From DATBMY01 sp036554605 (GTDB lineage Bacteria; Acidobacteriota; Blastocatellia; UBA7656): 32,469 nucleotides of DNA. Where the stretch lies: positions 1-32,469 of the forward strand of contig DATBMY010000076.1 of assembly GCA_036554605.1 (NCBI GenBank), written 5' to 3'. Shown here in pieces: positions 7,927-15,059 of this stretch (position 1 is its first letter; each line of letters opens with the position of its first letter). The notes beneath the pieces were generated by a model. That model did not search any database. It was not told the DNA's origin and saw nothing but the letters and a program-made list of their open reading frames with translations. The position numbers and the translations under genes were made by a program.

Positions 7927-8541
7927 ATGATTATTAATAGATCGGATCGGACAAAACTATCGGGCAAGTTTTCTCTCGGAAAATCTTATCTTGCGCTCGC
8001 GGCTCTGATCGCGCTTTCGAGCCTTGGCGGCGCAGCCTGTTCTTCGGCCGGCAACGCCTCGCAATCAAACCAGGAGATTGCGCAGGTAAGCAGCCCCGCC
8101 AACTCAAACTCGCCCGTCCCCGAGCAGTCGCCTGAAGCAGAGCCTGTTCCCCTCCCCGAAACAAAACCGGCAGCGCCGCAGTTGCCCGAGCAACCCGCCG
8201 CTGCCGACGTAAAACAGGCCCCCAAAGCCGGTTCCAGCCTGCCCGCCTCCGGCGAGTCGCGTGTGGATGGCGAATGGCAATCTCCCATCGGCCGTATAGT
8301 CTTAAAGCAGAACGGCACGACAGTGACCGGCACGGTCCATTATAAAGACGGCAGCGGCACCGGCGCGATCAAGGGGAAGATGGTGGGCAAGAAACTTACC
8401 TTCACCGCCAGGGACAACTCCGGCAGGACGTCGCACTCGGCCACGGGCGAAGCGCGGTTCTCTAAAGACGGGCGCAGGCTTATAGGGACCGTCCGTGTAG
8501 AGGCGCTTGGCCTGGAGCAACCTTTCGTGCTGACAAAGTAA
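7927..8541 (+). CDS. Lipoprotein with Pro-rich linker and beta-rich C-terminal domain
   Basis: This 204-residue protein has a lipoprotein signal: a basic N-terminus, a hydrophobic stretch at about 21-33 and a lipobox ending at C38 (GGAAC). A flexible linker rich in Pro, Glu, Ala and Ser (about 40-108) leads to a compact domain (about 113-204) with alternating short strands. That domain starts VDGEWQSPIGRIVLKQNGTTVTG and ends EQPFVLTK, and reads like a small lipocalin-type barrel. I do not know the family. The lipid anchor places it at the inner or outer membrane. ATG 7927 is chosen for AGAGG (7916-7920), 6 bases away. A start at 7786 would bury the signal peptide. Confidence 0.85.
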   Translation: MIINRSDRTKLSGKFSLGKSYLALAALIALSSLGGAACSSAGNASQSNQEIAQVSSPANSNSPVPEQSPEAEPVPLPETKPAAPQLPEQPAAADVKQAPKAGSSLPASGESRVDGEWQSPIGRIVLKQNGTTVTGTVHYKDGSGTGAIKGKMVGKKLTFTARDNSGRTSHSATGEARFSKDGRRLIGTVRVEALGLEQPFVLTK

Positions 8542-8542
8542 A

Positions 8543-8566
8543 GGGCGACCACCCGCGTGATCGCCC
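8543..8566. terminator. Weak hairpin between convergent genes
   Basis: GGGCGA (8543-8548) pairs with TCGCCC (8561-8566) across a 12-base loop, directly after the lipoprotein stop and 28 bases before the DUF1501 stop on the other strand. The stem is only 6 pairs and no clean T-run follows, so it is a weak terminator candidate for either strand. Confidence 0.3.
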
Positions 8567-8593
8567 CTCTAGTTGCTACCCCTTTTAGTCTGC

Positions 8594-9859
8594 CTAGCCT
8601 CGTATCAATCCGTGGAAGCTGGACGGGGTAGGCGCATAGCCTGGAAAGACTCGCTTCAGATCGGTCGCGCCCATATGACGCGAGGCAATCTCGGCGAAGA
8701 CGTCGCGGAAATCGGTCGTGAGCGCGAGGTCGCGCCCTTCGTAAAGCTGATCCGCGGCCAGCCCCGGCCATTTGCCATATACCTTGCCGCCCTTTACGGG
8801 ACCGCCCAGCGCGAACAGGCAACTGGCATGGCCGTGGTCTGTCCCGCCCGACCCGTTCTGGCGAATCGTCCGGCCGAACTCGGTCATCGTCAGTATCACG
8901 ATATTTCTCATGCGGTCGCCAAGGTCCGTATAAAGCGCCGCTATGGCCTGGCCGAAATCCTGAAGCCGGTTCGCGAGCTGCCCGCGCGCCGCGCCCTGAT
9001 TTGCGTGCGTGTCCCACCCGCCCACTTCGGCAAAGGCGACCTCCAGCCCGACGTTTGCCTTTATCAGCTGCGCGATTTGCAAAAGCGTCTGGCCGAAGGG
9101 CGAGCGGGGATAGCTCGCGCCGTTTTCGGGCCTGTGCTGGCGCGGGTTGGCGCGCTGGAGCATCTCCACGGCCTCGAAGGCTTCCCTTCCAGTGCCCTGA
9201 AGAACGTCTTTCGTGCCCTGCGAATAGAGCTCCTCGAACCCTTTCGCGATCTCTCCATTTCCCCGCCCCGCGCGCACGCCGAAATCGCTGATGCTCGTCA
9301 TGGCGATGGCCGGCACCACCCCCATCAGCGTACGCGGCAGAGTAGCGGTCATGGATACGGCGCGAAATGCCGTCGCCTTAGGGTCGCGCCCCGCCTGCAT
9401 ATAACGATTCAGCCAGCCGTCGCTCGTGCTCTTACGCCCCGGCGTGCCGGCCTCCATGTAATCCTGCGCGTCGAAATGAGACCGCGTGCTGTCGGGCGAG
9501 CCGACCGCGTGGACTATGGCCAGATGACCCGCGTCATATATAGGCTTGAAAGCGCCGAGCGACGGGTGCAGGCCGAAAAAGCCGTCCAGATCAATCGCCG
9601 TTTCCTGCCCGCCGGTTTTCGGCGCGGGGATGGCGATTTGAGGTCTCAGGCTGTAATAACTCTTATCCGCGAAAGGCGCGACCATGGAGATGCCGTCGGC
9701 CGCTCCGCGCTGAAATATCGCTATGATAATAGGACGATCTTTGCCCGCGCCTGAAAGCCCGCCGGCAAAGGCCGCCCTTTTTAGAAACGATGGGACGGCC
9801 GCGAATCCCGCTATTGCCACCCCTGATGTTTTGAGAAAGTACCTTCTAGTAACTGCCAT
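8594..9859 (-). CDS. DUF1501 exported protein with Tat signal
   Basis: This 421-residue protein opens with TRRYFLKTSGVAIAGFAA, a twin-arginine signal, so it is likely exported in folded form. The mature part has the DUF1501 pattern: IIIAIFQRGAADGISMVAPF (about 44-63), YYSLRPQIAIP, LDGFFGLHPSLGAFKPIYDAGHLAIVHAVGSPDSTRSHFDAQDYME (key pieces around 90-135), GGWDTHANQG and TEFGRTIRQNGSGGTDHGHA. The last two carry conserved Asp, His and Glu residues resembling the alkaline-phosphatase/sulfatase superfamily, so a metal-dependent hydrolase is plausible; no activity is proven for the family. It lies 63 bases downstream of the DUF1800 gene and is almost certainly in the same operon. GGAG about 7 bases before ATG supports the start. 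Confidence 0.93.
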   Translation of the reverse strand: MAVTRRYFLKTSGVAIAGFAAVPSFLKRAAFAGGLSGAGKDRPIIIAIFQRGAADGISMVAPFADKSYYSLRPQIAIPAPKTGGQETAIDLDGFFGLHPSLGAFKPIYDAGHLAIVHAVGSPDSTRSHFDAQDYMEAGTPGRKSTSDGWLNRYMQAGRDPKATAFRAVSMTATLPRTLMGVVPAIAMTSISDFGVRAGRGNGEIAKGFEELYSQGTKDVLQGTGREAFEAVEMLQRANPRQHRPENGASYPRSPFGQTLLQIAQLIKANVGLEVAFAEVGGWDTHANQGAARGQLANRLQDFGQAIAALYTDLGDRMRNIVILTMTEFGRTIRQNGSGGTDHGHASCLFALGGPVKGGKVYGKWPGLAADQLYEGRDLALTTDFRDVFAEIASRHMGATDLKRVFPGYAPTPSSFHGLIRG

Positions 9860-9922
9860 CGACCCGCTCCATTTTGGATCTTAGATTATGGATATTGAAA
9901 CCTGCCCGGCAATCCAACATCC

Positions 9923-11821
9923 TTAGCGTCTTTGAAATTCGGGCGACCCTAGCACGAGCCCGAATACTTTTGCGACTTCGGCTTCCGCCGGCGAAAGCTC
10001 GGGCTGGCGCGTGGGGAGATTATTCAACCCTAATAATCTGCCGCGCCGGTTTTCGAGCCGACGCTCGGCTCGCGCGTTTGCAATCATCGCGTCACCGGGA
10101 TCATTCTGCTCTTCGCTCGCCTGCGCTCGCGGCACCTGTCCGAGCTCGCCTTTAACCTGCACGCCCTCCTTCATCTGCTTATTAAGCACGGCCCGCGTTT
10201 CGGCCGAGACATCGCCGTTCAGCAGAAGCGTTATTGCTCGCTGAAGAGTCTGGCCGCGGCTCGCTTTGTCCAAATCGGGCGCGACCCGCTTCAGATCTAT
10301 GGTCGTTCCACGCAGCCGGTTCGTGCTGAGCGCAAGGCCGAAGTTCAACCGCTCAAGCAGCGCGCCCGTGTTGACCCACTGCTCGGCGCGATCCGGATAA
10401 CCCGTAGGCGCTTGATAAAGGTAGAGCGGCTGGCCCATCTTCGCGACGAACTGCGCGAGCTGCTGCGTGCCGGCGATATCGGCGCCGAGCGCGCGAATTG
10501 CCGAGACGGCCAGCTCGAACGGCGATTTTATCTTCGCGCGATAGGACTGCGCGGAAAAGAACTCGGGTGAAGTAAGTATCGCCCGCAGCATCTCGCGAAT
10601 GTCGCCGCCGGTCTTCATATAAACTCCGGCGACGCGGTCGACGAGCGGCTGAGGCGGGCTGTCGCTTACGAACCTGCGCACGAGCTTTGTCGATATGAAC
10701 TTCGCCGTGTTGGGGTGGCGCGATAGGATCTCGATCACCTTCTCGCCGTCTTCAATGCCGCCTCCCGGAGAGATGCGCTGGCCGAGCACAACTTTTTCTT
10801 CCCGGTCATGCATCCACGGGCGGAAGACGAACTGGCCGCTGCGGCGCGGCTGGTCTATGGTCCACCCGGTAAAAGCGCGCGCGACTTCCTGCACGTCCTT
10901 TTGCGTGTAGCCGCCGTCGACGCCGAGCGTGTGCAATTCCATAAGCTCGCGCGCGTAGTTCTCGTTTATGCCGGGCTTGCGGTTTCTAAGCTGCTCCGGG
11001 ATCTGCTGGCGGCGAAGAAACTGGCGGCCGCGGCCCGGCCTGACCGCGTCGGGCGAGGACGACTGAAAGTTATCAAGGTAGAAGAGCATGGCCGGGCTCT
11101 TTGCGGTCGCAAGCAGCAGATCTTTGAACTTGCCCATCGAATGCGGCCGTATGGCGCTCATCTCGTAATCGGTCGTAAGCCAGCGGTCCGCGCCCTTCCC
11201 GTAAAAGACATTGAAATGATTAAACCAGAAATCGACCATCGCTTCCTGAAGCTGGCGCTCGCTGTAGGCCGCGCGCAGCAGCTTCTGCGCCTGCAGCTCC
11301 TGCAAGAGAGCCTGCGGCGGCTTCAGCCCGTTCTTCGCGTAATGGTCGAAAATCTTCCGGCGCATCTCGCGCTGCTGCTGCTCGGAAAGCTCGCCTTCCT
11401 GATCGGGCCGCGGGTTCTGTGGGTTTTGAGCGCGGGGCTCAAGCCCCAGCTCGCGAGCTATCATGTTGGGCGCGGGGTATTTTTCGTATAGTTGCGCTAT
11501 CGACATCTTGAGCGACTGAAAGCCGCTTAACCGCGCCTCAATCCGCCGGTCGTCAAGGCGCTCCGGGTGAAGTTGCTGCTCGATGTACTTATCTATGCCC
11601 AGGCGTTTGACCTTTTCAATGTCGCCGGGTCCCGGGCCGAAGCCCGCGCGATTGAGCAGGTGGATGATCTTTTGCTCTTCGGTCAGTGTATTGCGGCTCG
11701 CCTTCGATTTCGCACCGGCAGCTACCGGGCTTAGCGCGCCGGAGGCGAGCGATGCGGCCACCGCTACTACAAGCGTTGCGACAAATCGAGTATGCCTCTT
11801 ATTAGTATTATGTTTCATCAT
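9923..11821 (-). CDS. DUF1800 exported protein
   Basis: This 632-residue protein begins with a signal peptide (hydrophobic at about 13-35) and contains DUF1800 throughout. Typical pieces are the HLLNRAGFGPGPGDIEKVKRLG opening, the LQEAMVDFWFNHFNVF block, the NYARELMELHTLGVDGGYTQ block, DVQEVARAFTGWTID, and SRHPNTAKFISTKLVRRFVSD. The family is almost always encoded next to a DUF1501 protein, as here, in Acidobacteriota, Planctomycetota and others; its function is unknown. The pairing suggests the two proteins act together outside the cytoplasm (inference). AAGGA lies about 8 bases before the ATGATG start pair; 11818 is an equally good start. Repeat copy B lies about 90 bases upstream. Confidence 0.94.
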   Translation of the reverse strand: MMKHNTNKRHTRFVATLVVAVAASLASGALSPVAAGAKSKASRNTLTEEQKIIHLLNRAGFGPGPGDIEKVKRLGIDKYIEQQLHPERLDDRRIEARLSGFQSLKMSIAQLYEKYPAPNMIARELGLEPRAQNPQNPRPDQEGELSEQQQREMRRKIFDHYAKNGLKPPQALLQELQAQKLLRAAYSERQLQEAMVDFWFNHFNVFYGKGADRWLTTDYEMSAIRPHSMGKFKDLLLATAKSPAMLFYLDNFQSSSPDAVRPGRGRQFLRRQQIPEQLRNRKPGINENYARELMELHTLGVDGGYTQKDVQEVARAFTGWTIDQPRRSGQFVFRPWMHDREEKVVLGQRISPGGGIEDGEKVIEILSRHPNTAKFISTKLVRRFVSDSPPQPLVDRVAGVYMKTGGDIREMLRAILTSPEFFSAQSYRAKIKSPFELAVSAIRALGADIAGTQQLAQFVAKMGQPLYLYQAPTGYPDRAEQWVNTGALLERLNFGLALSTNRLRGTTIDLKRVAPDLDKASRGQTLQRAITLLLNGDVSAETRAVLNKQMKEGVQVKGELGQVPRAQASEEQNDPGDAMIANARAERRLENRRGRLLGLNNLPTRQPELSPAEAEVAKVFGLVLGSPEFQRR

Positions 11822-11910
11822 CGGCTTCCTTATTAAGCGTGAACTGTTATTCGCGGCTCACAGCTTAAGACTCTCGACGCTCGCAATAAGTTTGAAAAGA
11901 TAGGTGCAAT

Positions 11911-12028
11911 ATCAGTGGTCAGGGGTCGGGGGTCAGTAGTTCTCGAATATCAAATATGCTATTTCTGATCTCAAATGCTATTTCACAAACAATCCCTGCC
12001 CCCCGGCCTCCGGCCCCTGGACCCTGAC
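11911..12028. repeat. Interspersed palindromic repeat, copy B
   Basis: This copy starts with ATCAGTGGTCAGGGGTCGGG and ends with CCCTGGACCCTGAC, with an AT-rich core between. Bases 11929-11998 are identical over 70 positions to the reverse complement of 13160-13229 in copy C. The element overlaps the last codons and the stop of the lipocalin-like gene (stop at 11978-11980), so part of it is coding. It separates that gene from the DUF1800 gene. Confidence 0.88.
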
Positions 12029-13054
12029 ATCCGGGTCCGCCTGGCGCGAGGCGTGTTCCAGGTGAGCGGCGGCGAACGATTTGATAGTTTCCACGTGACG
12101 CCAGCGCAGACCTCGCACCCGGCGAAAGAGTCTGATCTTTAAGTTCGCGACCTCGCTATTGGCGCAAAAGAGCCCCTCCCCGTCGGGGTCGTCATAGCCT
12201 ACCTGCAACATATCCCTCAGCCGGCACTGCGCCGCGCCTTCGATATAAAGCTGCGTGTTCATAGCCGAAAACGACCAGAAGCCTACGCCAAGGTGACGCC
12301 GCCATTGCTCGGCCACACGCAAGCGTATGAAGTGATGCTCTTCGCCGCGATGGCGCAAGAAAAGAGATTGTATCGGCGGGAGCATCCTCCCGGCGCGGCG
12401 CACCCTCGCGGCAAGCCCTTCAAAGACGGACCCGGGATGAGACTCGAATGCGTTCGAATGCAACCACACCCATTCGTCAACGTGCTTGCGTCCCCAGGTG
12501 TGCGACTGGCATCCGGGCTCGTCTTCGAGAAGTATCGGGCGGCCGTCAACGCTGATGTGGCCGCTAAATCGCGCGTCTATATTCGGCGAGCAGATAAAAG
12601 ACGACGGGCGCACCAATCGGGCCAGCGCCGGCGTTACATGATGAAAGGTCTTTTCGCTGGACGTGAGAGCCAGATCCCAGGACAGGCTATGGGAGCCGTT
12701 TTCAAGGCGGCCGGCGGCCCGCGCGGGCTGAAGCTCTCCGCAATTGATTTTCACCGAAGGGCGCTCCCCCTCATCATAGGAGAATTCCTTGATGGGGAAG
12801 GCTTGCTTCAGGCAGAAGTTCTCTTCTGGGGCCGCGCGATTAAAGAAGGCGGCCCAAAGAGCCGCGTGCGGCGAGCTGTTTTCCGCTGACGGCGCTTCAA
12901 GTGTGTACCTGAACCAGAAGCCGGAGCGGCTCTGCCTGTGATTGAGCGTCAGGAACCACACTTCGTAATGAGGAGCGCTTCGTCCATCCCATCGCGGGCT
13001 GTTATCCGCAAAACTGGTTGCCAGGCTCGATGTTTGCTTAAAGCCTACCGACAT
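11978..13054 (-). CDS. Lipocalin-like protein of unknown function (possibly AttH/CrtC type)
   Basis: This 358-residue protein has no signal peptide or membrane helix. It is rich in Trp, His, Arg and Phe and looks like two beta-barrel lobes. The most distinctive piece is SHTWGRKHVDEWVWLHSNAF (about 202-221). The general pattern recalls the AttH/hydroxyneurosporene-synthase/tocopherol-cyclase lipocalin group, which binds or converts lipids and terpenoids; I hold that resemblance loosely. ATG 13054 is chosen because GAGAGG lies 7 bases upstream; a frame-compatible start at 13093 has none. The last residues, from about DVRVQGPEAGGQGLFVK, are encoded by repeat copy B, so the natural C-terminus was probably extended or replaced by the insertion. 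Copies B and C bracket the gene in inverted orientation. Confidence 0.65.
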   Translation of the reverse strand: MSVGFKQTSSLATSFADNSPRWDGRSAPHYEVWFLTLNHRQSRSGFWFRYTLEAPSAENSSPHAALWAAFFNRAAPEENFCLKQAFPIKEFSYDEGERPSVKINCGELQPARAAGRLENGSHSLSWDLALTSSEKTFHHVTPALARLVRPSSFICSPNIDARFSGHISVDGRPILLEDEPGCQSHTWGRKHVDEWVWLHSNAFESHPGSVFEGLAARVRRAGRMLPPIQSLFLRHRGEEHHFIRLRVAEQWRRHLGVGFWSFSAMNTQLYIEGAAQCRLRDMLQVGYDDPDGEGLFCANSEVANLKIRLFRRVRGLRWRHVETIKSFAAAHLEHASRQADPDVRVQGPEAGGQGLFVK

Positions 13055-13129
13055 GGGCAAGCCTCTCTGGGTTGCGGTTTGTGAACCGCACAACGATACC
13101 AGAACCGGGGGCCGGGGGCCAGCAGCTAT

Positions 13130-13268
13130 ATCAGGGGTCGGGGGTCAGGGGCCGGGTGTCAGGGATTGTTTGTGAAATAGCATTTGAGATCAGAAATAGC
13201 ATATTTGATATTCGAGAACTACTGACCCCTGGCCCCCGGCCCCTGACTTCTTGCCCCTGGCCACTGAT
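13130..13268. repeat. Interspersed palindromic repeat, copy C
   Basis: This copy starts with ATCAGGGGTCGGGG (the same 14 bases as copies A and D) and ends with GGCCACTGAT, matching the outer end of copy B. The 70 bases at 13160-13229 are the exact reverse complement of copy B. A further run of CCGGGGG units lies just to the left (13105-13120). It occupies the spacer between the divergent lipocalin-like and CYTH genes, where promoters for both would be expected. Confidence 0.88.
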
Positions 13269-13346
13269 TTCGATTGACGCGCGGCGTTCGGAGCGGGAAT
13301 AATAACCAACTGCCGCTGGAGGGGGACGCATTTCAGTGGAACGAGT

Positions 13347-13910
13347 ATGGGAACTACCCTTGAGACCGAGGTCAAGCTCGCGTGTGACGACCTCGACCGC
13401 CTGCGCAAGGCGGGCCTCACTCTAAGAATAATAAAGCCGCGCCATTTCGAAGATAACTGGTTGCTTGACACGTCAGACCACCTGTTGATGGGGCGCGGCG
13501 CGGCCCTGCGCGTCCGTGTAGCAAACGGCAAGGGCCTGGTAACTTATAAGGGCGTAACTGGCCAGACAGCTTCTTCGCCTCTAAAAGTGAGAGAGGAGAT
13601 TGAAAGCGAGGTCGCGGACCCTGATCGTATCATCGAGTTGTTCGAGCGCCTCGGGTACTTCCGCGCTTTCAGATATCAAAAGTATCGCACCGTCTATGCG
13701 GCGACTCTCGGCCAGTCCCGGCTTGAAGTCACCTACGACGAAACGCCCATGGGTAATTTCATCGAGATCGAAGGGGATGAAGATGCTGTGATGGGAGCGC
13801 TGCGAGCGGCAGATTTTTCGGACGGCGACATAATACGCGATTCCTATCCCGAGCTTCAGATGCGGAGGTGCAAGGCGCGCGGCGTACCGCTTGAGGATTT
13901 AGTTTTTTAA
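13347..13910 (+). CDS. CYTH-domain protein (class IV adenylate cyclase/thiamine-triphosphatase type)
   Basis: This 187-residue protein has the CYTH signature ExExK as E6-T-E8-V-K10. It is followed by basic and acidic residues spaced along barrel strands: LLDTSDHLLMGRGAALRVR (about 39-57), LVTYKG, VREEIESEV, YQKYRTVY, and FIEIEGDED near 140-150. CYTH enzymes form a tunnel that binds triphosphate groups with divalent metal, and most bacterial members are triphosphatases of tripolyphosphate or nucleotides; a few are adenylate cyclases (CyaB). Substrate cannot be assigned here. Length is typical. It is the first gene of a plus-strand run, 41 bases before the nucleotidyltransferase-like gene. Confidence 0.88.
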   Translation: MGTTLETEVKLACDDLDRLRKAGLTLRIIKPRHFEDNWLLDTSDHLLMGRGAALRVRVANGKGLVTYKGVTGQTASSPLKVREEIESEVADPDRIIELFERLGYFRAFRYQKYRTVYAATLGQSRLEVTYDETPMGNFIEIEGDEDAVMGALRAADFSDGDIIRDSYPELQMRRCKARGVPLEDLVF

Positions 13911-13911
13911 G

Positions 13912-13950
13912 GGATTTGAAATTTGAGATCTCAGATTTGAGATTCTGAAT
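13912..13950. repeat. Short AT-rich 14-base-period repeat at a translation start
   Basis: The spacer between the CYTH stop and the next ATG is made of TTTGAAA, TTTGAGATCTCAGA and TTTGAGATTCTGAA, the last two in direct 14-base register. The sequence is also partly palindromic (TGAGATCTCA). It closely matches the core of repeat copy A (CTGAGATTTGAGATTC region, minus strand), so it may be a remnant of that family. It leaves no Shine-Dalgarno sequence in front of the ATG at 13952. Confidence 0.7.
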
Positions 13951-13951
13951 T

Positions 13952-14962
13952 ATGAAAGCAGTCATTCTAGCCGCGGGTTTTGGAACAAGGTTGTGGCCAT
14001 TGACGGAGGACCGCACCAAGCCCGCCATACCCTTTCTCAACCATCCTCTGATCGCTTATGCGGTCGAATATCTCGTGTCGCACGGCATACGCGACGTGAT
14101 AGTAAACTTGCATCACCAGCCCGACTCGATAAGACGCGCGCTCGGCGACGGCTCGGCTTTAGGATCGCGCATCGAATACTCCTACGAGCAGGAGATACTC
14201 GGCACGTCCGGCGCGATTGATCGAGTGCGCGACAGGCTGATCGATGATGATTTCGTCGTTATCAACGGGAAGATAATAACCGACATAGATCTCGACGTGG
14301 CGATCAGCGCGCATCGCGGCGAGCGGGCTCTCGCAACGCTCGTTCTGAGAGAGAACGCCGCGCGCGAGCACTTCAGCATTGTCGAGGTCGATGAGCGAAA
14401 CCACATCACTCGCTTTGCGGGATTCCCGGAGCCGGTCGCGTCGGCCATGGACGCAACCGAATCGGCTTCAAACCCATCGGCCAGCCTCACGAAAGTCGAG
14501 GGGCCGCCGCTGATGTTCACCGGCATACAGGTATTGTCGCCGCGCATATTCGATTACGTGCCGCGCGATTGCTTTTCGCACTCAACAATCCACGTCTATC
14601 CGCGCGCCATCGAAGCCGGCGAGACGCTCCTCGGATACACTTCGCCGGGCAACTGGTACGAGATGAGCACGCTCGACCGCTACCTCGAAGCGAGCCTTCT
14701 CTTCATGAACAAACAGGGGCTCACCCTGGTCACCGGCTCGGGCTGTCACATTGCCAGGGATGCCACGGTCGAAGAATCGGTCCTATGGGATCAGGTCACT
14801 ATCGAAAGCGGAGCGAGCGTGCGGCGGTCGGTCATCGGCGAGGGGGTCCGCATCGCGGCCGGGGCTCAGATAGAGGACGCTGTCGTCGTGCGGCGCGAGA
14901 TAGTCAGAGAGATCGAGCGCGGCACGCTATCGGGCGATAACCTGCTGGTCCCCATCAAATGA
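13952..14962 (+). CDS. Sugar-phosphate nucleotidyltransferase-like protein with altered metal ligands
   Basis: This is a 336-residue protein of the COG1208 type. The N-terminal fold carries the nucleotide signature GFGTRLWPLTEDRTKP (9-24). The C-terminal part (about 265-315) has hexapeptide left-handed beta-helix spacing, as in mannose-1-phosphate guanylyltransferases. Active relatives hold Mg2+ with an Asp in an NGD motif and an Asp in a WxDIGT motif. Here these read NGK (K107) and WYEMST (E237), so both ligands appear changed. It could be a catalytically weak or regulatory paralog, like eukaryotic GMPPA, or a subfamily with other ligands. The AmgK-like kinase two genes downstream suggests a MurU-like role in sugar-1-phosphate activation (inference). 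The ATG has no ribosome site; an AT-rich repeat precedes it. Confidence 0.85.
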   Translation: MKAVILAAGFGTRLWPLTEDRTKPAIPFLNHPLIAYAVEYLVSHGIRDVIVNLHHQPDSIRRALGDGSALGSRIEYSYEQEILGTSGAIDRVRDRLIDDDFVVINGKIITDIDLDVAISAHRGERALATLVLRENAAREHFSIVEVDERNHITRFAGFPEPVASAMDATESASNPSASLTKVEGPPLMFTGIQVLSPRIFDYVPRDCFSHSTIHVYPRAIEAGETLLGYTSPGNWYEMSTLDRYLEASLLFMNKQGLTLVTGSGCHIARDATVEESVLWDQVTIESGASVRRSVIGEGVRIAAGAQIEDAVVVRREIVREIERGTLSGDNLLVPIK

Positions 14963-15059
14963 TAGCCGGTTGCTATCACGCCTCAACTTCCAGCATACTA
15001 ACCTTACGCCCTGTGGGTGGTCACGATTCTATCTCCCGCTACAGCGGACTCGATCAAGT

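Noticed and set aside
8573..9754. 393-codon plus-strand open frame opposite the DUF1501 gene
   Set aside because: Shadow product typical of GC-rich DNA; the minus strand has Tat signal and domain motifs.
6757..13268. CRISPR array
   Set aside because: The repeats are few, long, palindromic, kilobases apart and in both orientations, with no spacers or cas genes.
11911..13268. Complete insertion sequence with the enclosed gene as transposase
   Set aside because: The enclosed protein has no DDE, HUH or serine/tyrosine recombinase motif and looks lipocalin-like.
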